64,000 bases of DNA from assembly GCF_001640025.1 (NCBI RefSeq), contig NC_031674.1, positions 2,108,001 to 2,172,000 of the forward strand. Direction: 5' to 3'. The notes beneath the pieces are model-generated. The model did not search any database, had not been told where the DNA came from, and saw only the letters and a list, made by a program, of their open reading frames with translations. A program made the position numbers and the translations under genes. This document shows positions 52,201 through 61,499 of the stretch, one piece after another. Position 1 is the first letter of the stretch; every line of letters begins with the position of its first letter. Origin of the DNA: Sugiyamaella lignohabitans (taxonomy: Eukaryota > Ascomycota > Dipodascomycetes > Dipodascales > Trichomonascaceae).

Positions 52201-53178
52201 GCAGCAGTATCTATGAAAAAGGCTATGAGCAAGCTTGCCATGCACGGAGGTTTCGAGGTGACGGAATCAACTGCAATCGAAGCTCTTACTGAAATTGCTG
52301 CTGATTATATGGGCAAACTAGGGAAAATGATTATGGCATATATGGAAGACTGTAGCGACCGCAAGCGTCCGTTGGAGACCATTCTCAATATTGTGCTCCG
52401 TGAAAATGGCATTGAGAGTTTGTCGTCGCTGGATTCGTACGTTCATGACGATATAGAACGTCATGGCACGAAACTACAGGATCTTAAACGGAAGCTGACC
52501 CAGTTCACTGCTGACCTGCTTCGACCAGGCATCACCGAACTCAACGACCGGCAGTTTTCCGATAACAGCGACCAATTTCTTAACGGAGATTTCTCAATGG
52601 AGCTTGGCGATGATTTCTTCGGATTTAGAGAACTCGGTCTTGATAAGGAGTTTGGACTGCTCACTTCCTCTGTACCGTTCCACTTGTTACACGGTCGTCT
52701 TAGCGCCTCGTTCTCCAACCAAAACGACCAGCCTGTCAACACCGAGAAGCTGCAGCAAGTGCCAGAATATCCTGCCATGTACCTGGACCATGCCAAGGGA
52801 CAAATCGGGCTTCTGCGAGGATTTTTCATTGGTCGTTTGGAAGCGTCGACGTCGGACCAACTGCCCGAAGGCGACCAACTGCCGCCCAAACAGCGGAACA
52901 CGCGACCCAAACTACCACCCACTGGAAAAATCTCCGGTCCCAAAAAGAAGCCATTATCGCGAGTCTTCTTCCGACCGGAACCAAAACCAGAACCCAAACC
53001 AAATCCGCCTGTCGAGGACAGTACAGCCACCAGCAAACCAAACGCTGGCCCCAAGCTACCCCAATCACCACCCACCGCGGTTCCTGCCACGGCATCTGAC
53101 GACATGCTCGACAACATGGACATGGACGCGTCCAGCGACCTCGGTCTCAACGACGAATCTATAGACTCGCTCTTCTAG
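49231..53178 (+). CDS. SPT7: SAGA subunit Spt7 with bromodomain, two exons
   Basis: Spt7 is a core SAGA coactivator subunit with a histone-fold and a bromodomain that binds acetyl-lysine. Exon 1 is 49231-50128 and exon 2 is 50324-53178. The 195-nt intron has donor GTAAGC, branch GACTAAC and acceptor GGATAG, and contains GC element H. The joined product is 1250 residues. Residues about 250-280 are a poly-acidic stretch. LSLKHLLATIE and LISDVRKNRSKWASEDKIGQ precede the bromodomain at about 455-545 (AFLNKVNKRDAPNYFNIIKK, MDLNTIMKKLKTFQYKSK). The histone-fold region lies at about 930-985. The GDDFFGFRELGLDKEFGLLT block and PPTGKISGPKKKPLSRVFF end the conserved part. Exon 1 starts at the first ATG and ends in a frame-matching IIR-V junction. 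Confidence 0.95.
50153..50286. repeat. GC-rich fold-back element, copy H, inside the SPT7 intron
   Basis: A divergent 134-bp copy. The outer ends are TGCCTCCGGCGG and CTGCCGGAGGCA. Its first hairpin is CCGGGCTCTGCCCGG where other copies have CTGGGGCTCCGCCCCAG. The second is GCTCGCTTCGCGAGC. A third, ACTCGCGAAGCGAGT, is nested inside a GGTTGGT/ACCAACC stem. Its sequence differs from the others but pairing is preserved. It fills most of the SPT7 intron. Confidence 0.85.
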
Positions 53179-53252
53179 CCATCATTTATTCACTATTTAA
53201 AAGCTCATGTGTACATTATAAAATTTTTTTAATTTTTTCGTGGGACGGGGTC

Positions 53253-53428
53253 CGCCTCCGGCGGCTGGGGCTCTGCCCCAGACCCCGTGGCTCCTCTCGC
53301 TGCGCTCGAGTCGGGCATCGGGGTGTCCAGAACGTTGGGGTGGAGTTGGACCGGGACCGTCGACGCCCGACTCGAGCGCAGCGAGAGGAGCCACGGGGTC
53401 TGGGGCGGAGCCCCAGCCGCCGGAGGCA
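53253..53428. repeat. GC-rich fold-back element, copy I, between SPT7 and YOS9
   Basis: A 176-bp element in the convergent gap, 74 bp after the SPT7 stop and 35 bp after the YOS9 stop. Both arms are of the CTCTCGCTGCGCTCGAG subtype and complementary over about 60 bp, with one left-arm change (CTCTGCCCC in place of CTCCGCCCC). The loop is about 50 bp. Confidence 0.9.
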
Positions 53429-53463
53429 GGCTGTCAACCCGAGAGTTACTATTCGTACATGAA

Positions 53464-55350
53464 TTAAGCTACATTGGCAGTGTCGTGCTGAGCGTCAGGG
53501 TCTGGGGAGGAGTGTTCGGACGAGGAGGAGGCTGATGAAGCGTATGATTCGGACTCAAAGTACTCGTCGCCGTCATCAGATAATTTTTGTGATTTGTCAG
53601 TTTCAAAAGATGCTTTTGTTTCTTCGGTCAAAATGCCGCCATCCGGGTCATGGGTGACTGATTTGGAGCTCTGGTCGATTTCGTCGTCCACGGTGATGAG
53701 AACTTGGCCAATGCCGTTGCTAACAGTTATGGTGGCTTTGGCTATGAGCCTGCCGTCGATGTCCAGCACGTGGATGTTGTCAGCATGAAAATCGCCAGAT
53801 CCACTGATGGCCACTCCGCCGTAGCTGTAAAAGCCGTTGCCAATGTCGTTGAGCAGACCGTCTCGAATGAACTCCAGTGTTGAGGCATATTCTTCCATGA
53901 TGGGAGTTCCTGTAGTATCAACAGGTAGACTGTACGGGATCATAATATCCACACCGGGTGCTGGATAGAGCAGTGCAGGTTCTTCAGGTTCTGCTGGTTG
54001 AACGGGGTATATTGGAGGGTCAATGTCCAGCAAAGTCCTCGCGTCTGTATATTTTAATCCCCCAGATAGTCTGAAGATATCGTCAGCTGACGTTTGTAGT
54101 AGCTCGCTATTGCTGTTTGTTTGATCTTGATCAGATTGCTCGTCAGATGCCATCAGCAACTTGGTCAATTCGTTCTCAGAATTAACTACTCTCCGGCACT
54201 TGATTTCGTTCACACCAGGATCCTTTGGTGGTACGAACACAAGGTCACTACACAGTCGTTTGGTGTTAATAACCATTCTGTAGTAACAAGTACGTACTTC
54301 TTTGATAAGAACGATAGTGTCAATTATGGTTTTGGGGTTACACAAGTACTGCACTTCAATACTTCGGGGCCCGTCAATCAAGTCACAATCTGTTCCATTG
54401 CCTAACAACTGTGAGGCATAGTAGGCACCACCATCATCACTTCGCTTGATGGTGGTAATTCTATCAACAGTAGTCAGTCCATTCTCAAATTTGCCAAGAA
54501 CATACGAAGGAACTCCCTTTTCTGGCTCTGGCGGCTTGTCTCTAGACAGTTGAGGAGCAGCATGGAACTGGGTGATTTCATGCCCGTAACAGATCGAGTA
54601 GGTCCAGTATCCTGCGTTATAATATAAACAGCCATCAGACAGAGGCTGAAGTAATTCTAGAGCTCTAGATTTCGATGATTCTAATGACGATGGTGAAATC
54701 AATGGGGTCAATTCTTCATTAGTAGTGGCAACAATATCACTTGCAGGTGTACTACTATCGTCATTGTTCTCTGAGTTAGGATAATGAACATCAGTCTCAT
54801 CATGGCCATCGCTTTCACCTATCTGTTCAACGGTGCTAGCATCTATTGATTTCGAGTTCGAGTCTTTGTCATTGGCAGATCCGGTATTGTGAGTTGTTTT
54901 AAGCTCAATTGACCGAGACAATGGCACTCGAGGGATCTCACAGAAATATTCGTTACCATGCAGAGTCATGAATTTGTACTCCATTGGCGATGCTATATGA
55001 TTTTCAAATTGTGCTTCATTTCCAAAAAAATGCTGCTCTTTATTCACATTATCGGTTCCCTCAGCTTGTATAGCTAAATGACGAGCTCCATTGGGTGACC
55101 AAAAGTAATTCGTTCCTGTGGCTTCAGCTTCTTTCTGGAATTTCAACACCTCTAAAGCATCCTCTCTTAATATATAGTTATCATAGATGCTTTCAGGCTT
55201 GTTTTCTGCCAAACCATCTCCTCGAACTGACACTCCAAACTGTGGTCTGGCGTATATATCAGTATAGACATTGAATCCAACAGGTCCTAGTTCAGCACAG
55301 TTCGCCAGAGAAGCTGCCACCACCCCCAGAAACAAGTGTTCTCGTCTCAT
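53464..55350 (-). CDS. YOS9: ER lectin Yos9 (OS-9), ER-associated degradation
   Basis: Yos9 reads trimmed N-glycans on misfolded glycoproteins and delivers them to the Hrd1 ubiquitin ligase. The 628-residue product starts with a signal peptide (MRREHLFLGVVAASLANCAE). PRQ/OS-9 motif QFGVSVRG and the MRH lectin domain follow at about residues 235-390: GCLYYNAGYWTYSICYG, SYVLGKFENG, LLGNGTDCDLI, VQYLCNP, EVRTCYYRMVI. These carry the sugar-contact Gln/Arg/Glu/Tyr regions and paired cysteines. The C-terminal third is acidic and Ser-rich. The protein ends HDTANVA; no HDEL retention signal is visible. The ATG at 55350 is used; the longer frame opens with a GTG. Confidence 0.92.
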   Translation of the reverse strand: MRREHLFLGVVAASLANCAELGPVGFNVYTDIYARPQFGVSVRGDGLAENKPESIYDNYILREDALEVLKFQKEAEATGTNYFWSPNGARHLAIQAEGTDNVNKEQHFFGNEAQFENHIASPMEYKFMTLHGNEYFCEIPRVPLSRSIELKTTHNTGSANDKDSNSKSIDASTVEQIGESDGHDETDVHYPNSENNDDSSTPASDIVATTNEELTPLISPSSLESSKSRALELLQPLSDGCLYYNAGYWTYSICYGHEITQFHAAPQLSRDKPPEPEKGVPSYVLGKFENGLTTVDRITTIKRSDDGGAYYASQLLGNGTDCDLIDGPRSIEVQYLCNPKTIIDTIVLIKEVRTCYYRMVINTKRLCSDLVFVPPKDPGVNEIKCRRVVNSENELTKLLMASDEQSDQDQTNSNSELLQTSADDIFRLSGGLKYTDARTLLDIDPPIYPVQPAEPEEPALLYPAPGVDIMIPYSLPVDTTGTPIMEEYASTLEFIRDGLLNDIGNGFYSYGGVAISGSGDFHADNIHVLDIDGRLIAKATITVSNGIGQVLITVDDEIDQSSKSVTHDPDGGILTEETKASFETDKSQKLSDDGDEYFESESYASSASSSSEHSSPDPDAQHDTANVA

Positions 55351-55950
55351 GTTCAATACACTTGAATCCACTTCAGTCCGTCGTCTAATGCTCTGCTAAC
55401 AATATCGTAAACAACTCCTGAACAGTGATTGATTTATATCGGAATGAGTCTTCTCCTTCTCTCCTTTAGTAATTATTATGAACCACTCACTATTCCAATC
55501 TAGTTCTAGTATTGTATTCTAAGTTGTAGTTTATTCGGTAGTTCAGAATGAATATGAGATGCGTGCCAGCGAGGAAGATCCCTGATCCCTGATCCCTGTC
55601 GCTTTACCCCCGCGGAGAACGGTTGTTATCTTATCAGCAACTCGACTCTCTCTCACAAACCGCACGGCTGAAAAGTTTGGGCAAGGGTCTATTTTAGGTG
55701 AAAAATATTGAAATATGTCGATCAACATGTCGAAATATAGCGACTGACAGACCATCCAACACCACTAGTTTCTTTAGTTGAGGAGTTTTTCTAACTAATT
55801 CGTTCAGAAATTATCAGAAACTAGCATCTGTACGGACACTTCGAACTTAATAAAGTCGTATAGTGTTCTGATAGTGTTTCAAAAGGTCCAAATCACAGTA
55901 CTAAACGACAGTCGACTGTATATTATACTGTTACAAAAATACTGTCCACC
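55351..55950. promoter_or_regulatory. Divergent promoter region of YOS9 and MRPL35
   Basis: 600 bp between divergent start codons. A small ATCCCTG triplication lies at 55577-55600. The rest is AT-rich. No gene or clear factor site is recognised. Confidence 0.4.
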
Positions 55951-57135
55951 ATGAGCATAAGACGAGCATTTAGCAAGTCAATTCGAGCTTACTCGACCGA
56001 AGCTGCGACTGCTGGTTCAACTAGCACTAGCTCATCGGCGGCTAGCACTTCAACTGAGGCAGTATCAAGCTTGAAAATCCGAAATCCAAGAATGCGAAGA
56101 GCTGTTCTTCAGGGAGACTGGATTGATGGACCCCCATCATTGAGAACCAAACATGCCCGTTTAGCATACAACAGTCCAATCGGCTTGAAAGAAGTTTTCC
56201 CATTAGCGTACGATATTATTCTTAAGGAAAAAGCCCGACACTATGCTAAAGCAGAAGAGATCAAACAAGAATTAGAATCGAGTGACGCTAGCAAGATTGA
56301 CGCTGAAACTCGTGCTTCACTGGTGGCTAAATACAACAAACATTTGGTCCGAGCTGAATTAAACGACCCAGAAGTCCAATACAACTATCGCATTAAACAA
56401 TTAGATCTGACTCAACCGGTCTATCGACATTTGGCGGAGCGGGACTGGAAGTCTTATGATATGCTCATCACCTTACAAAGATTGGAGCAATTGCATGTTA
56501 TTCCCGACACACTGCCAACAATTGACCCACGAGCAGATGTCAAGCTACAATTTCCCACTGTGATCAATAAATGGGTTACTCCTGGCGAAGTTTTGCGAAA
56601 TGCTGTGTGCACCAGAACACCCATTGTCAAGATCCAAGAGTTCCAACAGATCCCAGACAACAGTCTATATACAGTCTTGATTGTCGACCCAGATACTCCC
56701 GATATCGCTAATGACGGATACACGACCACCTTGCATTGGGCCGTGACCAACATCCCTCTTTCCAATACCTCTCCAGTGGTAGACCTGGCCAAATCCGACG
56801 AGCTAATACCCTTCCTGCCTCCTCACCCCGACAAGAACGGTCCTACTCACAGATACTGTTTGTGGGCATTCAGACAGGCTGACCCCAGCACCAGTGTCAA
56901 TGCCACTTCTACTCCTCTTGGCTCACCCACCGTCGCAACTCGTCGCATCGAGATCGCTGCCAACGACGTGTCTCTTGCCAGAGAAAACTTCGGCATCCGT
57001 GCCTTTGTCTCGGCACACAACCTCGACCCCGTCGGCGCTCATGTCTGGCGATGCACCTACGACCAGTCCACCGAATCTGTTCGCGAGAAGTTCGGTCTTG
57101 GCCCCGGCATCGTCTTCGACAAGGTCCGCCGCTAG
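55951..57135 (+). CDS. MRPL35: Mitochondrial ribosomal protein mL38, PEBP fold
   Basis: This is a large-subunit protein of the mitochondrial ribosome (yeast Mrpl35, human MRPL38). The 394-residue product begins with a presequence rich in Arg/Ser (MSIRRAFSKSIRAYSTEA). A helical region LRTKHARLAYNSPIGLKEVF and RLEQLHVIPDTLPTIDPRAD follow. The phosphatidylethanolamine-binding-protein domain lies at about residues 195-390, with TVLIVDPDTPD, LHWAVTNIPLS and GPTHRYCLWAF. Length is close to yeast (367). The start is the first ATG. GC element J begins 61 bp after the stop. Confidence 0.95.
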   Translation: MSIRRAFSKSIRAYSTEAATAGSTSTSSSAASTSTEAVSSLKIRNPRMRRAVLQGDWIDGPPSLRTKHARLAYNSPIGLKEVFPLAYDIILKEKARHYAKAEEIKQELESSDASKIDAETRASLVAKYNKHLVRAELNDPEVQYNYRIKQLDLTQPVYRHLAERDWKSYDMLITLQRLEQLHVIPDTLPTIDPRADVKLQFPTVINKWVTPGEVLRNAVCTRTPIVKIQEFQQIPDNSLYTVLIVDPDTPDIANDGYTTTLHWAVTNIPLSNTSPVVDLAKSDELIPFLPPHPDKNGPTHRYCLWAFRQADPSTSVNATSTPLGSPTVATRRIEIAANDVSLARENFGIRAFVSAHNLDPVGAHVWRCTYDQSTESVREKFGLGPGIVFDKVRR

Positions 57136-57196
57136 CGGACCCTCTTCTCCTGTATATACATGTAAATATAATCATTTTGTGCTCTACTGGGGGCAA

Positions 57197-57376
57197 TGCC
57201 TCCGGCGGCTGGGGCTCCGCCCCAGACCCCGTGGCTCATCTCGCTTCGCTCGATTCGGGGCATAGACCGTCGAGGTCGCGAACCTCACGGAAAACGCCGC
57301 TGGCATCCCGACTCCCGACTCGAGCGAAGCGAGAGGAGCCACCGGGTCTGGGGCAGAGCCCCAGCCGCCGGAGGCA
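57197..57376. repeat. GC-rich fold-back element, copy J
   Basis: A 180-bp element in the convergent gap between MRPL35 and ATP21. The arms are standard. The inner left is CTCGCTTCGCTCGA and the inner right is CGACTCGAGCGAAGCGAG, which pair with each other. The loop is about 60 bp. Confidence 0.9.
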
Positions 57377-57544
57377 CGACCCCCACCAGAACATTCAGCG
57401 AGATAAATACGAGTAAATTGACAGTCAAAATGTACAAACTTCTAGAAACAAAACGTTAACCAGGGCACTTTTTAGATGGGTCGGCTATGCGAGCATGTGA
57501 TTGGGGTGGTGTAGATGGTGGGAGGGGACATGGAACCGGGGACT
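57377..57544. other. Short 3' region of ATP21
   Basis: 168 bp from the GC element to the ATP21 stop. Nothing is recognised beyond a presumed 3' UTR. Confidence 0.35.
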
Positions 57545-58022
57545 TTACTCTTTGAGAGCGTGGTCAATGAACTTCTCAATGTCGAAGTTGGGGTCATTGA
57601 TGTCGGAAACAACGTCTGACGAGGGCTTCTTGTGAAGCTCGGCGTACTTGGCCTTGGCCTCGGCAATCCACTTCTCCTTACGAGCGTATTGCTCGGCAAC
57701 GTGCTTCTGGACAGCCTCAGTCTGGAGAGACCGGTTGTGCACGAATCCGTAGGCAATGCCGGCACCGAAAACGGACCATCTGAGGACCTTCTCTTTGTTA
57801 GTTCCAATTCATCTTCAAATAATCTCCTATTCACAGGCCATTACTCTCGCAGCCGGAGTCTTTTTATCTGACCAGAAAGTTTTGCTGGACAATGACACCT
57901 GATGGATTAGCCGGCCAGCTTGGCTCGTAATTTCGTGAACTTTGGACGAGATTTTCTCACAAAGCCCGTCATTTCAAACATGTCATTCAGCCAGTACTTA
58001 CATTAAGAGCGGGAGAAACCAT
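57545..58022 (-). CDS. TIM11: F1Fo-ATP synthase subunit e, two exons
   Basis: Subunit e (Atp21/Tim11) is a small inner-membrane protein that drives ATP synthase dimers and cristae shape. Exon 1 is 58022-58002 (ATGGTTTCTCCCGCTCTTAAT). The 214-nt intron has donor GTAAGT, branch CTAAC and acceptor AAGAGAAG. Exon 2 is 57787-57545. The product is 87 residues: MVSPALNVLRWSVFGAGIAYG, with a membrane helix bearing a G-x-G-I-x-x-G dimerisation-type motif, then a coiled coil and an ending DPNFDIEKFIDHALKE. The acceptor is a tandem AG-AAG: using the nearer AG inserts one Lys. The distal site gives branch spacing like the other introns and the NVLRW alignment to yeast. Confidence 0.88.
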
Positions 58023-59055
58023 TGTGGATGTGTGGAATGAGAGTTGTGTGGAAAGTGACTTAAGCACTGCTGAACACTTTAGCTGCTGCTACTACTAAAT
58101 TTCAGTATCTTGAAAAATGTCAACCGGGGTTAGGTCATCGGTTCTTCCCAGATGGTCCATCACCAGCCAATCAGGAAAAGTCGTTTCTTCAACCTCGAAA
58201 AAGCACCGGCACGTGATGTGCGGCTGCTCAAGGGGTGGGGATGTGATGCCTCCGGCGGCTGGGGCTCTGCCCCAGACCCCATGGCTCCTCTCGCTGCGCT
58301 CGAGTCGTTACGTCGGGATGTCGGAGGTGTTGAGGAGCTGTTGGTGATATTAGGTGCTGGACTAGTTATAAATTGAGTGAGCTGTGATTGGCTTAGAAAG
58401 TGCGTAGTAAGAGTTCTAGAGATCTGAATCATTTCCTGATTTATTGTTATTTAGTGGAAATGAAATTCATACTAGCTCTATTTTCCTGGTATTTTTTGAT
58501 GTCGTTTAAATTAGTATATTGCAATTGGCTCTAAATGAACTTCAAGATATGGATTAGACATTCTGCTGTATTGACTGTGGCTCATCTGCCAAACAGTTCA
58601 TATAACTATACTGAAATTGTTCAATTTCTCGTAGTCAATAGAAAGCTGATAACATCAATAATTTGTACTCCTTTAACCTGAATAGCGCCATAGTACTCAT
58701 TTATTTACCTCTGCAGCTGGGGAGTCTCAATGGCTTATTGGGACCACTCATGACAGATGTGCGATTTCTTAGAAAAGAGTTCTATAATTTTTATAAAACT
58801 CTTTTTGTTAAATTATGATCAACGTATATTTATATTATAAAAACTGCTTTATTTTACTGCTAGTATTATTTCTTTTACTATCAGTATAAATTATCTGAAA
58901 ACACAGCTTGACAGGATCGTTTCAGTAGCTGTACGGCGTTGCATCATTACATTACAGGATCCTGTCGGATCACCACTTATCATCACCTCTGAACTGTATA
59001 TCAAGTCCCAAAATTTAACAGTAAACTGAACAATCTGTTACAAATATTCGCATAA
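58023..59055. other. Intergenic between ATP21 and EMC10
   Basis: About 1.0 kb between divergent genes. It contains a solo left GC arm at 58247-58307. From 58430 to 59055 it is AT-rich with no supported gene. No RNA gene is seen. Confidence 0.4.
58247..58307 (+). repeat. GC element, solo left arm K
   Basis: The left arm only, of the CTCTCGCTGCGCTCGAGTCG inner subtype. No right arm is found within the following kilobase. It lies about 225 bp upstream of the ATP21 start, in its promoter region, unlike most copies. Confidence 0.85.
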
Positions 59056-59634
59056 ATGAGTTCCTTACTGCCTTTGAAATTAGTTGCATTGCTGATTTTA
59101 TCATTGGCTGCTGTGATGGCATCAGAGAATACTCTGTCTATTCCGCTATATCTGCGGACCTTCGAATCATCGGCGTTATTGCCTAAGGCTCTGATACAAT
59201 ATGATACACGTTCCCATCAGACTCAATTGATATTGTCCAATGAACCTCGTACTGCGTCATTTGAAGGAGATGCATGTTTGGGTGTAGAAAATGAGGCTGG
59301 TGAGTTCAAGTGCCTTCAGTTAATCAAGGCTACCGGTGCATCATCAATTCCAGAGTCGTTTATTCTGCAACTATCACCTTCTTTGACTGGGGACTTATTC
59401 CAAGATGTTGCTGGCATCAACTATTCAATTGATCCATCATTAACAGAATCTGTTGCTGTGGTTAAATCTGCTCCTAAAGGACCTGTTCCAGAAGTTAAAG
59501 AGCAGATTAAGCTGGTAGATAACAAGATCCCCGAGCCTCCTGTTGAGAAATCTTTCATTCAAAAATACTGGATGTATATTCTTCCAGTTGCTTTGATGCT
59601 GTTAGTGTCTGGCGGTGGTGGTGAGCAGCAGTAA
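59056..59634 (+). CDS. EMC10: ER membrane complex subunit 10
   Basis: Emc10 is a lumenal subunit of the EMC insertase that places membrane helices in the ER. The 192-residue product has a signal peptide (about residues 1-23) and a lumenal beta-sandwich (SIPLYLRTFESSALLPKALI, ACLGVENEAGEFKCLQLIKA). Its two cysteines (74 and 85 region) probably pair. A C-terminal membrane helix, YWMYILPVALMLLVSG, is followed by GGGEQQ, like the GGGG tail of yeast Emc10 (YDR056C). The start is the first ATG. Confidence 0.88.
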   Translation: MSSLLPLKLVALLILSLAAVMASENTLSIPLYLRTFESSALLPKALIQYDTRSHQTQLILSNEPRTASFEGDACLGVENEAGEFKCLQLIKATGASSIPESFILQLSPSLTGDLFQDVAGINYSIDPSLTESVAVVKSAPKGPVPEVKEQIKLVDNKIPEPPVEKSFIQKYWMYILPVALMLLVSGGGGEQQ

Positions 59635-59963
59635 AGAACAAACTTAAAAAAATAAATTTCATCTGTCTGTTGTTACTCTTTTTTTGTACATTATCTACAG
59701 TTCGGCCGGCTGAGCAACGGTTAACGGTCTCGTGGCACGACTAAATATTATGCGAAGCATCTTCTACAAACACAAAATAAAATAAAATATGTGGCTGTAT
59801 TTATGAATATCTAACTTAGTTGTGCTGTACTTTTGGTTATTGATTATTGATTGCGTTAGTACTACTCAGTATAAAATTGTTGCCGAAAAATCATTAGTCC
59901 AAAATTCCTACTCCATCGACTATTATCGCGACCGTCACTGCACCACCAGTGCTAGGATTTGCC
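59635..59963. promoter_or_regulatory. Intergenic upstream of the proline-rich ORF
   Basis: About 330 bp: EMC10 3' UTR with a T run, then AT-rich sequence with an AGTATAAAAT TATA-like box near 59869, about 95 bp before the next ATG. Confidence 0.4.
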
Positions 59964-61214
59964 ATGGGTTTGTTCAGTAGGAAGAAGAGATCGAAAAAAG
60001 TAATCAAACCTCCTCTGACCCCGGCAAAATCCAGTCAATCTAAGCCTCTAAGTCCCAGGTCTGAGAAACAAGCTGTTGTTAATGAACATATCAAAGAAAC
60101 TTCTGAAGTCTCTGGACTCATACAAAAGAATTCAAAGCCAGAAGGTAACCAGAGACAAGTACCACCAGTACCGGCTCCAGTACCAGTATCAGTATCAGTC
60201 TCAAAACTGGCACCAACACTGGCACCACAATTGGAATCTAGACCCCCGCCAGTAACAGTAGCTGCACCACAGGTGGGAACTGTTGTACCTCTCACAACAG
60301 TACCAGCAAAGGTAGCAGCAATTGCAACAGCAGTACCGAGATCAACATCAACAACAATAACACAAGATGTAGCTCGGAACGAGTTACCTACTTCAACTTT
60401 GGGCAATAACCAAGGCCAAGAGTCCATCTCTGTGACTTCTCTTCGAGGAAGCGAAGTTGGCAATGAGAATGTTAATGTTAATGCCGGTGCCAATGCCAGT
60501 GCCAGTGCTCCTAATAAATCATCCACCGCGAATCTCAACCTGGTCAACCCACTGAGACCCACACTCGCACCTCTCGGAAACTCGACCGTCAATTCCAGAA
60601 GAGGTTCAAATGTATCCTGTGAGACAGTCAGTTCTGCGAAATCTGCAGACCTGCTCGAGGAAGTGCTTTGTAAAACACCCAGTCAAACTCAAAGTGTTCC
60701 TTTTGCTTCCTACCAGGACACAAAACATTGCCATCAAGTTTTCCAACAGCAGCAGCAACCACTACAGCAGCCAAAACCACCACACCAGCAATCGAGCCTG
60801 CCAATGCTTCACATGGCACCACCAAACCTGGTAGTTTTCGACAGTAAAGGGAATCCCTTTTACGTGCCAGAGCATTCGAGACCGGAGCCACAAGGCATTT
60901 TGAAGATATTCTCGAGATCGAAGCAATGTGTTTCGAGCTCGGTCGACGCAGTAGGACTTCGCGGGGTTCTGGCACACCCACGGTTTCTCTTCTGTCTGTG
61001 TGCCGTAACATTATATTATGCCACGGGAATCCAGGGAGTCATTGTCGTTTTCATTCTGCTGTTGGTGATCCTAGAAATCAAAATCGAGACCATCAAAACG
61101 CTTTCGGCGACCCAGCGAATACCAGAACCCGTCCAATACAGCCGTCTTCGAATCCGCCAAGACGCCCCTCCACCACTTCCATCTGGATCCTGCGAAGCCA
61201 ACCCTGCCATCTGA
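59964..61214 (+). CDS. Unrecognised proline-rich protein with C-terminal membrane segment
   Basis: A 416-residue product that I do not recognise. It starts MGLFSRKKRSKKVIKPP, a strongly basic N terminus. Residues about 15-270 are low complexity and rich in Pro, Val, Ser, Thr and Ala, with a short Gln run near 260. A conserved-looking block, NLVVFDSKGNPFYVPEHSRP and GILKIFSRSK, lies at about 285-325. Two adjacent hydrophobic segments (about 340-360 and 362-380) form a membrane hairpin. The last 35 residues are Pro-rich. The start is the first ATG; a longer frame opens with a GTG. It could be an ER- or endosome-associated adaptor, but no function can be assigned. GC element L lies 49 bp after the stop. 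Confidence 0.65.
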   Translation: MGLFSRKKRSKKVIKPPLTPAKSSQSKPLSPRSEKQAVVNEHIKETSEVSGLIQKNSKPEGNQRQVPPVPAPVPVSVSVSKLAPTLAPQLESRPPPVTVAAPQVGTVVPLTTVPAKVAAIATAVPRSTSTTITQDVARNELPTSTLGNNQGQESISVTSLRGSEVGNENVNVNAGANASASAPNKSSTANLNLVNPLRPTLAPLGNSTVNSRRGSNVSCETVSSAKSADLLEEVLCKTPSQTQSVPFASYQDTKHCHQVFQQQQQPLQQPKPPHQQSSLPMLHMAPPNLVVFDSKGNPFYVPEHSRPEPQGILKIFSRSKQCVSSSVDAVGLRGVLAHPRFLFCLCAVTLYYATGIQGVIVVFILLLVILEIKIETIKTLSATQRIPEPVQYSRLRIRQDAPPPLPSGSCEANPAI

Positions 61215-61263
61215 AAACTACAAAAACTTAAAGCATGCTACTTAAAACACACGATATCCTATA

Positions 61264-61403
61264 CGGCCTCCCGCGGTTCGGGCTCTGCCCCAGACCCCGC
61301 TGCTCCTGCTTCGCAGGAGACCCATGGGACCGTCGACGAAACGACTCGAGCGATAGCGAGAGGAGCCACGGGGTCTGGGGCGGAGCCCCAGCCGCCGGAG
61401 GCA
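61264..61403. repeat. GC-rich fold-back element, copy L
   Basis: A 140-bp copy between the proline-rich ORF and the hydrolase. Its left outer end is degenerate (GGCCTCCCGCGGTTCGGG) and no longer pairs fully with its right end CCGCCGGAGGCA. The inner hairpins are of the CTGCTTCGCAG (left) and CGACTCGAGCG (right) subtypes. Confidence 0.85.
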
Positions 61404-61499
61404 GCGTCCGACCCGGAAGCTTCCGTGACGTAGGTTCCCCACATAACTCACTGGAGATATATCACCCTACCGGAAGATGGGTTCAGGACCGCAACAATA

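Noticed and set aside
59964..59985. Possible N-myristoylation of the MGLFSRKK start
   Set aside because: Position 6 is Arg rather than a small residue, so the consensus is not met.
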